In this document: in pieces, positions 1 to 7,049 of the stretch | Numbering within the stretch: the first letter of the stretch is position 1 | How the letters are laid out: each line of letters opens with the position of its first letter | From: Leifsonia sp. NPDC080035 | GTDB taxonomy: Bacteria > Actinomycetota > Actinomycetes > Actinomycetales > Microbacteriaceae | NCBI RefSeq assembly: GCF_040050925.1 | Contig: NZ_CP157390.1 | Span: 2,294,001-2,358,000, forward strand | Direction of reading: 5' to 3' | DNA: 64,000 nt | Program-made: the position numbers and the translations under genes | Notes under the pieces: model-generated | Seen by the model: the letters and a program-made list of their open reading frames with translations, nothing else | Databases searched by the model: none | What the model was told of the DNA's origin: nothing

Positions 1-483
1 ACCGTCGTCGGCGACCGCGCGCAGGCCAGGCACGGCTTCACCGAGTCGTGGCAGGACCGGCTGACGCGCGCGGGTCTGAGGGACGTCTCGCTCGCCTCGC
101 TCGGCATCAACTACCGCACCCCTGAAGAGATCATGGCGGTCGCCGCGCCCGTCATCCGGGCGGTGCTGCCGGACGCCAACGTCCCGACGTCGATCCGCTC
201 CTCCGGCATCCCGGTGGCGTACGGCGCGGCCGACGAGCGCGACGCCGTGCTGGACGACTGGCTCGCTGGGCACGAGGACGGCGTGGCGTGCGTGATCGGC
301 GACCCGGCCTTCGCGGGGCGGCCGCGCATCCCGTCGCTCACGCCGGAGTCGGCGAAGGGCCTCGAGTTCGACCTCGTCGTGCTCGTCGACCCGGAGCGTT
401 TCGGCGACGGCGTCCTCGGCGGCGTCGACCGCTACGTCGCGATGACCCGCGCCACCGAGCGCCTCGTCGTCCTGACCTCGTGA
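1..483 (+). CDS. helR: RNA polymerase recycling motor ATPase HelR, C-terminal part (5' end outside window)
   Basis: The reading frame is open from base 1 to the TGA at 481-483, so only the last 160 residues are present. They match the second RecA-like domain of UvrD/HelD-type proteins: a GDRAQ segment at the edge, an NYRTP motif, SAKGLEFDLVVLVDP (motif V-like) and VAMTRATERLVVLTS (motif VI) at the very end. This ending is typical of the actinobacterial HelR/HelD branch, which uses ATP to pull stalled or rifamycin-bound RNA polymerase off DNA. The ATP-binding Walker A half is not visible. The gene converges on soxR, with a palindrome between them. A different HelD/UvrD-like ATPase remains possible. 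Confidence 0.75.
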   Translation, partial: TVVGDRAQARHGFTESWQDRLTRAGLRDVSLASLGINYRTPEEIMAVAAPVIRAVLPDANVPTSIRSSGIPVAYGAADERDAVLDDWLAGHEDGVACVIGDPAFAGRPRIPSLTPESAKGLEFDLVVLVDPERFGDGVLGGVDRYVAMTRATERLVVLTS

Positions 484-505
484 CCCGGGCGGCCCGCCCT
501 GCCGT

Positions 506-562
506 CGAACACAGGAAAAGTGTCGCGAAATCGCCCGAATCGCGACATTTTCCCTGTGCTCG
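506..562. repeat. Intergenic palindromic repeat, family A copy 1 (likely bidirectional terminator)
   Basis: Imperfect palindrome with arms CACAGGAAAA...GTCGCG and CGCGAC...TTTTCCCTGTG, between the convergent helR and soxR ends. A related element lies at 34451-34511 with the same outer arms (CGAGCACAGGAA / TTCCTGTGCTCG). The position suggests termination from both sides. No protein is encoded. Confidence 0.7.
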
Positions 563-578
563 GCGGCCCAGGGCGGGG

Positions 579-1022
579 CTAGTCCTCCCAGCGCCGGGGG
601 CCGGGGCCCTCGGCGGCGAGGGCGTCTTCGGGGTTCTGGAGGGAGCAGGTGCGCAGACTCAGGCAGCCGCAGCCCATGCAGCCGGTGAGGTCGTCGCGGA
701 GGTGCTCGAGCGCCCGGATGCGCTCGTCCAATTCGTCCCGCCAGAGCCGGGACAGCCGCGCCCAGTCCTTCTTGGTCGGCGTGCGGCCGGCGGGGAGGGA
801 GCCGAGCGCGGCACGGATGTCGGCGAGCGGTACGCCGACCCGCTGCGAGACCCGGATGAACGCCACGCGGCGCAGTACGTCGCGGCGGTACCGGCGCTGG
901 TTGCCGGCGGTGCGCTCGCTCTCGATCAGTCCCTCACGCTCGTAGAAGTGCAGCGCGGAGACCGCGACGCCGCTGCGGGAGGCGACGTCGCCGACGCTGA
1001 GGATCGGTTCCGACGGGGTCAT
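579..1022 (-). CDS. soxR: Redox-sensitive transcriptional activator SoxR (MerR family)
   Basis: 147 residues from the ATG at 1022. An N-terminal MerR winged helix-turn-helix (about residues 8-75; SVGDVASRSGVAVSALHFYE) is followed by a dimerisation helix and the cysteine cluster C115-x2-C118-x-C120-x5-C126, which holds the [2Fe-2S] centre in SoxR. In actinobacteria SoxR responds to redox-active metabolites rather than to superoxide. It is divergent from an MFS exporter, and a SoxR box lies 3 bp from its own start, so it probably controls itself and the exporter. The longer reading frame running to 3644 is a shadow of the genes above it. Confidence 0.93.
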   Translation of the reverse strand: MTPSEPILSVGDVASRSGVAVSALHFYEREGLIESERTAGNQRRYRRDVLRRVAFIRVSQRVGVPLADIRAALGSLPAGRTPTKKDWARLSRLWRDELDERIRALEHLRDDLTGCMGCGCLSLRTCSLQNPEDALAAEGPGPRRWED

Positions 1023-1052
1023 TGACCTCAACCATAGTTGAGGTTCTAGGCT
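1022..1052 (+). promoter_or_regulatory. SoxR box and MerR-type promoter of the MFS exporter
   Basis: An 18-bp near-perfect palindrome, CCTCAACCATAGTTGAGG, occupies 1026-1043. A -35 (TTGACC, 1022-1027) and a -10 (TAGGCT, 1047-1052) are separated by 19 bp, the over-long spacer that MerR/SoxR activators correct by bending DNA. The -10 ends six bases before the ATG at 1059, so the mRNA is probably leaderless. Confidence 0.88.
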
Positions 1053-1058
1053 GGCGGC

Positions 1059-2489
1059 ATGACTTCTCGCGACGGGGATGCCTCCCTGCCGGACACCGCT
1101 CCGCCGCCCGCATCCGCACCCGACAGCCCGCAGACCCTCCCGAAACCGGAGGGCGTGCTCGGCCCGCGCTTCCGCTGGGTGAGCATCGGGATGTTCCTGC
1201 TCGTGATGCTCGCGGCGTTCGAGGCGATGGCGGTCACCACGATCATGCCGACCGTCAGCCGGGAGCTCGACGGGGCCGGGCTGTACGCGTTCGCGTTCGC
1301 CGGCCCGCTCGCCGTGAGCGTGGTCGGGATGGTGCTCGCGGGCGTGTGGTCGGACCGTGGCAACCCGCGCAACGCGCTGTTCGCGTCCGTCGTGCTCTTC
1401 GCGGTCGGCCTGACCGTTGCGGGTGGCGCGCCGGACATGGTCCTCTTCGTGACCGGGCGGCTGGTACACGGCCTCGCCGGCGGCGCGGTGACCGTCGCGC
1501 TCTACGTGATCGTGGCGCGCGTCTACCCGCCCGCGCTGCACGCCCGCATCTTCGCCGCCTTCGCGGCGGCGTGGGTGATCCCCTCGCTGATCGGCCCCGT
1601 GGTCGCCGGGGCGCTCGCGGAGACGGTGGGCTGGCGCTGGGTGTTCCTCGGCGTCGTCGGCCTCGTCGTGCTCGCGATGCTGATGGTGGTGCCCGCGATG
1701 CGCGGAGTGCACGGACCCGCCGAGCACGCCGCGCTCGGCCGCCGGGAACTGGTCCGCATCGGCTGGGCGGTGCTCGTGGCCGCCGCCGTGCTCGCGCTCA
1801 CGCTCGCGGCGGAGTCGCGTGGACTGGTGCAGTGGCTCGCGCCGGTGCTGGCGACCGTGGTCGCCCTCGTCGCGCTGCGCCCGCTGCTGCCGACCGGCAC
1901 GCTGCGCGCGCGCCGCGGACTGCCCAGCGTGATCCTCATGCGCGCCCTCGTCGCCGGCACGTTCTTCGCCGCCGAGGTGTACGTGCCGCTGCTGCTGGTG
2001 ACGCAGTACGGCGCGTCCGCGGCGGTCGCCGGCCTCGCGCTGACCGCGGCCGGCCTGAGCTGGGCGGCGGCGTCCTGGGCGCAGGGCCGGTTCCCGGCCA
2101 TCGGCCACCTGCTCGCCGCGCGCCTGGGCGCGCTGGGCCTGACGATCGCGATCGCATCCCTGCTGGTCACGGCGATGACCGGCGCATCCCCGGTCGTCGT
2201 GGTGATCGGCTGGGCCTTCGCGGGAGCCGGGATGGGCGTGCTCTACCCGCGTCTCGGCGTGCTGACCCTCGAGTACTCGACCCCGGAGAACCAGGGCTTC
2301 AACAGCTCGGCGCTCTCGATCGCCGACGCGATCGGCTCGGCCATCGCGCTCGCCGCGACGGCGATCGTCTTCTCCGCGTTCGGCGGCGCGGACTCCGAGA
2401 CGTCGTTCGCCGCGGTGTTCGTCTTCACTGGCGTGCTCTGCGCCCTCACCTGGGTCTGCGGGCCGCGCATCCTGCGCGCTCGGTCGTAG
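1059..2489 (+). CDS. MFS drug/metabolite exporter, SoxR-controlled
   Basis: 476 residues. After a Pro-rich cytosolic N-terminus (about 45 residues) the protein is a chain of hydrophobic segments. The first loop after TM1 carries MAVTTIMPTVSREL, as in DHA-type drug:H+ antiporters, and GVWSDRGNPRNALF is the A-like motif. It acts in the cytoplasmic membrane. Control by SoxR suggests export of redox-cycling antibiotics or pigments, as for actinobacterial SoxR regulons; the substrate is inferred. The ATG is chosen because the -10 sits six bases upstream. No Shine-Dalgarno is visible. Confidence 0.85.
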   Translation: MTSRDGDASLPDTAPPPASAPDSPQTLPKPEGVLGPRFRWVSIGMFLLVMLAAFEAMAVTTIMPTVSRELDGAGLYAFAFAGPLAVSVVGMVLAGVWSDRGNPRNALFASVVLFAVGLTVAGGAPDMVLFVTGRLVHGLAGGAVTVALYVIVARVYPPALHARIFAAFAAAWVIPSLIGPVVAGALAETVGWRWVFLGVVGLVVLAMLMVVPAMRGVHGPAEHAALGRRELVRIGWAVLVAAAVLALTLAAESRGLVQWLAPVLATVVALVALRPLLPTGTLRARRGLPSVILMRALVAGTFFAAEVYVPLLLVTQYGASAAVAGLALTAAGLSWAAASWAQGRFPAIGHLLAARLGALGLTIAIASLLVTAMTGASPVVVVIGWAFAGAGMGVLYPRLGVLTLEYSTPENQGFNSSALSIADAIGSAIALAATAIVFSAFGGADSETSFAAVFVFTGVLCALTWVCGPRILRARS

Positions 2490-2504
2490 CGCCTTCTCCG
2501 ACGG

Positions 2505-2563
2505 TCGAGTACGCAGAGAATCCGCGTACCCGACGGTTTCCGGGCGACTTTCTGCGTACTCGC
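2505..2563. repeat. Intergenic palindromic repeat, family B copy 1
   Basis: Arms CGAGTACGCAGA (2506-2517) and TCTGCGTACTCG (2551-2562) enclose a centre with CCGCGTAC. It lies just after the MFS stop. Related copies occur at 26372-26437, 36621-36690 and 57113-57150. It probably ends the MFS transcript; there is no long T-run. Confidence 0.7.
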
Positions 2564-2587
2564 GTGCCGCGTTGTGCCCACCCTTCC

Positions 2588-2616
2588 TTGTGAGTTTGAT
2601 AGGACATAAGTAGACT
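2588..2616 (+). promoter_or_regulatory. iol operon promoter with candidate GntR operator
   Basis: A -35 (TTGTGA, 2588-2593) and a -10 (TAGACT, 2611-2616) are 17 bp apart. The spacer holds AGTTTGATAGGACA (2593-2606), which matches AGTTTGTCAGAACA upstream of the cluster's own GntR gene (9886-9899) at 11 of 14 positions. This suggests one regulator acts at both sites. A clear GAAGGAG ribosome site precedes the iolC ATG. Confidence 0.5.
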
Positions 2617-2666
2617 CGTCGCAGCAGCATCCGCACCGCATCCCTCGACGAAGGAGCTCCGCGTCC

Positions 2667-3638
2667 ATGACGGACCAGACGACGACGGCGTACGACCTCA
2701 TCACCTTCGGCCGCATCGGTGTCGACCTCTACCCGTTGCAGGACGGCGTCGGCCTCGAAGACGTGCAGACCTTCGGCAAGTACCTCGGCGGCAGCGCGAC
2801 GAACGTCGCCATCGCCGGCGCGCGGCACGGCCTCCTCTCGGCGGTCATCACCGCCACCGGCGCCGACCCGTTCGGCCGCTACGCGCACCGCGAGCTGCGC
2901 AGGCTCGGCGTCGACGACCGCTTCGTCACCACGGTCGCCGACCTCAAGACGCCGATCACCTTCTGCGAGATCTTCCCGCCGGACGACTTCCCGCTCTACT
3001 TCTACCGCGACCCGATCGCCCCCGACCTCGCGATCACCGATGCAGACCTCGACCTCGACGCCATCAGGGACGCGCGCATCTTCTGGGCGACGGTCACCGG
3101 CCTCTCCCGCGACCCGAGCCGCTCGGCGCACCACGTCGCCTGGGCCGCGCGGGGGCGCGCCCCGCTGACCGTCCTGGACCTCGACTACCGCCCGATGTTC
3201 TGGTCGTCGCCCGCCGAGGCGACCGCCGAGGTCGGCCGCGCGCTGGAGCACGTGACCGTGGCCGTCGGCAACCGCGAGGAGTGCGTGATCGCCGTCGGCG
3301 AGACCGAGCCGATGCGAGCGGCGGATGCGCTGCTCGAGCGCGGCGTCGAGCTCGCGATCGTGAAGCAGGGGCCGCGCGGCGTGCTGGCGAAGACCCGCGA
3401 GGAGACCGTGGAGGTACCGCCGTACCCGGTGGAGGTCGTCAATGGCCTCGGCGCGGGCGACGGCTTCGGCGGGGCGCTCTGCTACGGGCTGCTGCAGGGC
3501 TGGCCGCTTCAGCGCCTGCTCCGGTTCGCCAACATCGCGGGGGCGATCGTCGCCACCCGCCGCGAGTGCTCGACCGCGATGCCGACCACGGCGGAGGTCG
3601 ATGACGTGCTGAAGGAGCTCGAACGTGTCGACAGCTGA
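2667..3638 (+). CDS. iolC: 5-dehydro-2-deoxygluconokinase IolC
   Basis: 323 residues, a PfkB/ribokinase-fold sugar kinase. An N-terminal GGSATNVA glycine motif (about 50-57) and a C-terminal GLGAGDGFGGAL motif with catalytic base D265 are both present. IolC phosphorylates 5-dehydro-2-deoxy-D-gluconate with ATP, after IolB and before the aldolase step of myo-inositol breakdown, in the cytoplasm. It opens a five-gene operon and overlaps the next gene by 14 bases, so the two are probably translated together. The ATG follows a GAAGGAG ribosome site. The iolA/B/D neighbours make the assignment firm. Confidence 0.95.
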   Translation: MTDQTTTAYDLITFGRIGVDLYPLQDGVGLEDVQTFGKYLGGSATNVAIAGARHGLLSAVITATGADPFGRYAHRELRRLGVDDRFVTTVADLKTPITFCEIFPPDDFPLYFYRDPIAPDLAITDADLDLDAIRDARIFWATVTGLSRDPSRSAHHVAWAARGRAPLTVLDLDYRPMFWSSPAEATAEVGRALEHVTVAVGNREECVIAVGETEPMRAADALLERGVELAIVKQGPRGVLAKTREETVEVPPYPVEVVNGLGAGDGFGGALCYGLLQGWPLQRLLRFANIAGAIVATRRECSTAMPTTAEVDDVLKELERVDS

Positions 3639-4545
3639 CCTCACTCACCGCACACAGCCGGTGCTCGGCGCGGATGCGTTCGCCCGGCTCCGCGACCTGC
3701 GGCACCGGCGGCCGGAGGCGGTCGGGGAAGCGCTCGCCGCGCGGACCCGGCGCCCGCTGGTGCGCGGCGACGGCCGGCTCTTCATCGTCGCCGCCGACCA
3801 CCCGGCGCGCGGCGCGCTCTCCGTCCGCGCCGACGCCACCGCGATGGCCGACCGCTACGAGCTGCTGGAGCGCCTGGCGCTCGCGCTCTCCCGCCCGGGA
3901 GTGGACGGCGTGCTCGGCACCCCCGACATCATCGAGGACCTAGCCCTGCTCGGCGTGCTCGACGACACGATCGCCGTCGGCTCGATGAACCGCGGCGGCC
4001 TGCGCGGCGCCTCGTTCGAGATGGACGACCGCTACACCGGCTACGACGTGCCCGCGATGGTCCGCGATGGGCTGGACGCCGCGAAGCTGCTGCTCCGGGT
4101 GAACCTCGAGGATGCGGCGACGGCGCGCACGCTGGAGGAGACGGCCCGCGCGGTCAGCGCCTCCGCCGACGCCCGGCTGCCGATCATGCTCGAGCCGTTC
4201 ATGAGCCGCTGGCAGGACGGCCGCATCGTCAACGACCTCACGCCGGACGCGGTGATCACCTCCATCGCCATCGCGGCGGGGCTCGGCAGTTCGTCGGCGT
4301 ACACCTGGCTGAAGCTGCCGGTCGTGGCCGAGATGGAGCGGGTGATGGCCGCGACGACCATGCCGACCCTGCTGCTCGGCGGCGACACCGACGCCGCGCC
4401 CGAAGAGACCTACGCCGCGTGGGGTGCCGCGCTCGGCCTCCCCGGCGTCCACGGCCTGATCGTCGGCCGCACCCTCCTCTACCCGCAGGACGGCGACGTG
4501 GCCCGGGCCGTCGACACCGCGGCATCCCTCGTCCACGGCGGCTGA
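3625..4545 (+). CDS. Cgl0158-type (beta/alpha)8-barrel aldolase in the iol operon
   Basis: 306 residues, resembling the DeoC/LacD class I aldolase superfamily and the family named after Corynebacterium Cgl0158, itself in an iol cluster. Visible landmarks are FIVAADHPARGAL (about 52-64), LEPFMSRW in the middle and YTWLKLPVV with K230 as likely Schiff-base lysine. The operon has no IolJ-like aldolase, so this protein probably cleaves 5-dehydro-2-deoxygluconate 6-phosphate to dihydroxyacetone phosphate and malonate semialdehyde. That role is inferred from position. It overlaps iolC by 14 bases. A 65-base GC-rich gap separates it from iolA. Confidence 0.75.
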   Translation: MSTADLTHRTQPVLGADAFARLRDLRHRRPEAVGEALAARTRRPLVRGDGRLFIVAADHPARGALSVRADATAMADRYELLERLALALSRPGVDGVLGTPDIIEDLALLGVLDDTIAVGSMNRGGLRGASFEMDDRYTGYDVPAMVRDGLDAAKLLLRVNLEDAATARTLEETARAVSASADARLPIMLEPFMSRWQDGRIVNDLTPDAVITSIAIAAGLGSSSAYTWLKLPVVAEMERVMAATTMPTLLLGGDTDAAPEETYAAWGAALGLPGVHGLIVGRTLLYPQDGDVARAVDTAASLVHGG

Positions 4546-4610
4546 CCGGCCCGCCGGCCGGCACGGCTCGCACCGCCCGCACTGCACCGCACGACCACTG
4601 AAGGAAGACC

Positions 4611-6122
4611 ATGACCGACACCTCCACCGACCTCCCGGTCGTCCCGCACTGGATCGACGGAGCCGCGCGCCCGTCCACAAGCGGCCGGACCGCTCCCGTC
4701 TTCGACCCGGCGCTCGGTGTTGAGACCAAGCGCGTCGGCCTCGCCGACCGTGCCGAGATCGACGCGGCCGTCGCCTCCGCGAAGGCAGCGTTCCCGGCGT
4801 GGTCCGAGCTCTCGCTTGCGCGCAGGCAGGCCATCCTCTTCCGATTCCGCGAGCTGCTGGATGCGCGCAAGGGCGAGCTGGCCGAGATCATCACCTCGGA
4901 GCACGGCAAGGTGCTCTCGGATGCGCTCGGCGAGATCAGCCGCGGCCAGGAGGTCGTGGAATTCGCGACCGGCCTCGCACACCACCTGAAGGGCGAGTAC
5001 TCCGAGCAGGTCTCCTCCGGCATCGACGTGTATTCCACCCGTCAGCCGCTCGGCGTCGTCGGCATCATCTCGCCGTTCAACTTCCCGGCGATGGTGCCGG
5101 CCTGGTTCTTCCCCATCGCGATCGCTGCGGGCAACACCGTCGTGCTAAAGCCGAGCGAGAAGGACCCGTCGGCGGCGATCTGGCTGGCCGAGCTGTGGAA
5201 GGAGGCCGGCCTCCCGGACGGCGTCTTCACCGTGCTGAACGGCGACAAGGAGGCGGTGGACGGCCTGCTCACCCACCCGGACGTCGCCGCGATCTCCTTC
5301 GTCGGCTCCACCCCGATCGCGAAGTATGTCTACGAGACCGGCACCGCGCACGGCAAGCGCGTCCAGGCGCTCGGCGGCGCGAAGAACCACATGCTGGTGC
5401 TCCCGGACGCCGACCTCGACCTGATCGCCGACTCGGCGATCAACGCGGGCTTCGGCTCAGCGGGCGAGCGCTGCATGGCCATCTCGGTCGTCGTCGCGGT
5501 CGAGCCCGTCGCCGACGACCTGATCGCCAAGGTCACCGAGCGGATGGAGGGCTTGCGCATCGGCGACGGCCGCCGCGGCTGCGACATGGGCCCGCTGGTC
5601 ACGGCGCAGCACCGCGACAGGGTCGCCTCCTACATCGACATCGCGAAGCAGGACGGCGCGACCGTCGTCGTCGACGGCCGGGACGTGAACCCGGACGGCG
5701 ACGCCAACGGCTTCTGGCTCGGCCCGACCCTGCTCGACAACGTGCCCACCAGCTCCCGCGCCTACACCGAGGAGATCTTCGGCCCGGTGCTCGCGGTCGT
5801 GCGTGTCGCTTCGTTCGAGGAGGGCGTCGCGCTCATCAACTCCGGGGCGTTCGGCAACGGCACCGCGATCTTCACCAACGACGGCGGCGCGGCCCGCCGC
5901 TTCCAGAAGGAGATCCAGGTGGGCATGATCGGCATCAACGTCCCGATCCCGGTCCCGGTGGCCACCTTCTCGTTCGGCGGCTGGAAGGACTCGCTGTTCG
6001 GCGACACCAAGGCCCACGGCGCCGAGGGCGTGAAGTTCTACACGCAGCTCAAGGCGATCACCAGCCGCTGGCTGGACCCGTCGCACGGCGGCATCAACCT
6101 GGGCTTCCCCGAGAACAACTGA
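4611..6122 (+). CDS. iolA: CoA-acylating (methyl)malonate-semialdehyde dehydrogenase
   Basis: 503 residues, the normal length for this aldehyde dehydrogenase subfamily. Landmarks are the NAD-site stretch ISPFNFPAMVPAWFFPIAIA, LVLPDADLDLIADSAINA, and the catalytic cysteine in GSAGERCMAIS (C288). The enzyme converts malonate semialdehyde or methylmalonate semialdehyde with CoA and NAD+ to acetyl-CoA or propionyl-CoA, CO2 and NADH; the same enzyme can serve valine breakdown (mmsA). Here it is the last step of the inositol pathway. The ATG follows GAAGGAAG. iolB starts 18 bases downstream. Confidence 0.94.
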   Translation: MTDTSTDLPVVPHWIDGAARPSTSGRTAPVFDPALGVETKRVGLADRAEIDAAVASAKAAFPAWSELSLARRQAILFRFRELLDARKGELAEIITSEHGKVLSDALGEISRGQEVVEFATGLAHHLKGEYSEQVSSGIDVYSTRQPLGVVGIISPFNFPAMVPAWFFPIAIAAGNTVVLKPSEKDPSAAIWLAELWKEAGLPDGVFTVLNGDKEAVDGLLTHPDVAAISFVGSTPIAKYVYETGTAHGKRVQALGGAKNHMLVLPDADLDLIADSAINAGFGSAGERCMAISVVVAVEPVADDLIAKVTERMEGLRIGDGRRGCDMGPLVTAQHRDRVASYIDIAKQDGATVVVDGRDVNPDGDANGFWLGPTLLDNVPTSSRAYTEEIFGPVLAVVRVASFEEGVALINSGAFGNGTAIFTNDGGAARRFQKEIQVGMIGINVPIPVPVATFSFGGWKDSLFGDTKAHGAEGVKFYTQLKAITSRWLDPSHGGINLGFPENN

Positions 6123-6140
6123 CCGACGAGGAGGACGGCG

Positions 6141-7049
6141 ATGACCGAGCACAACGAGTGGTTCTTCCCGTGCGGCATGCTGAGCGAGGGCGTGTGGGAG
6201 TCGGCGGTCGACTCCTCCCTGCCCGGCTGGCAGCACACCGGCCTCCGGGTGGCGCAGCTCGACGGCGGCGCGGCCGAGCTGCCCGCGGGTGACGTCGAGA
6301 GGATCGTCGTCCCGCTCAGCGGGTCGTTCGCGGTGGAGCACGAGGGCCGCAGCACGCGGCTCGCCGGTCGGGCGAGCGTGTTCGACGGCCCGACCGATGT
6401 GCTCTACGTCGGGGCGGGGGAGGGACTCGTCGTCCGCGGCTCCGGCCGGGTCGCCGTCGCCGAGGCGCCGACCACGATCCGCAAGCCGTCCGTCCACATC
6501 GCCGCGGACGATGTTCCCGTCGAGCTGCGCGGGGCGGGGGCGGACTCGCGTCAGGTGCACAACTTCGGCACGCCCGCGGCGCTGGACGCCGCCTCCCTCA
6601 TCGTGTGCGAGGTCATCACGCCGGGCGGCAACTGGTCGTCGCATCCCGCGCACAAGCACGACGAGAACGTGCCTGGCCACGAGTCGCGCCTCGAGGAGAT
6701 CTACTACTTCGAGGTGGCGCCGGTCCGCGGCGGGAGCGCGCCGGAGGACGCGGACGCGTTCGCAACCTTCGCCACCTACAGCTCGGCGGCGGGCGACATC
6801 GAGACCAACGCGCTGGTGCGCAGCGGCGACATCGCGCTTGTGCCGTTCGGCTACCATGGGCCGGCGGTCGCGCCTCCCGAGTACGACCTCTACTACCTCA
6901 ACGTGATGGCGGGGCCGGACGAGGAGCGGGTCTGGCTCGTGAGCGACGACCCGCGCCAGGCCTGGCTGCGCGACACCTGGGCGGAGCTGGACACCGATCC
7001 GCGCCTCCCGTACCGCACCGACACGACCACGCAAGGAGCGACCCGATGA
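6141..7049 (+). CDS. iolB: 5-deoxy-glucuronate isomerase IolB
   Basis: 302 residues with the two-cupin IolB layout. The metal-site region WSSHPAHKHDEN followed by LEEIYYFEV holds the His and Glu ligands expected of IolB. It converts 5-deoxy-D-glucuronate to 5-dehydro-2-deoxy-D-gluconate, between IolD and IolC. A GAGGAGGACG ribosome site precedes the ATG. The stop overlaps the iolD start (ATGA), showing translational coupling. Confidence 0.94.
   Translation: MTEHNEWFFPCGMLSEGVWESAVDSSLPGWQHTGLRVAQLDGGAAELPAGDVERIVVPLSGSFAVEHEGRSTRLAGRASVFDGPTDVLYVGAGEGLVVRGSGRVAVAEAPTTIRKPSVHIAADDVPVELRGAGADSRQVHNFGTPAALDAASLIVCEVITPGGNWSSHPAHKHDENVPGHESRLEEIYYFEVAPVRGGSAPEDADAFATFATYSSAAGDIETNALVRSGDIALVPFGYHGPAVAPPEYDLYYLNVMAGPDEERVWLVSDDPRQAWLRDTWAELDTDPRLPYRTDTTTQGATR

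Noticed and set aside
579..3644. 1021-residue minus-strand open frame
   Set aside because: Only its last 147 residues (SoxR, from 1022) have protein character. The rest is low-complexity Arg/Ala/Gly sequence antisense to the MFS and iolC genes.
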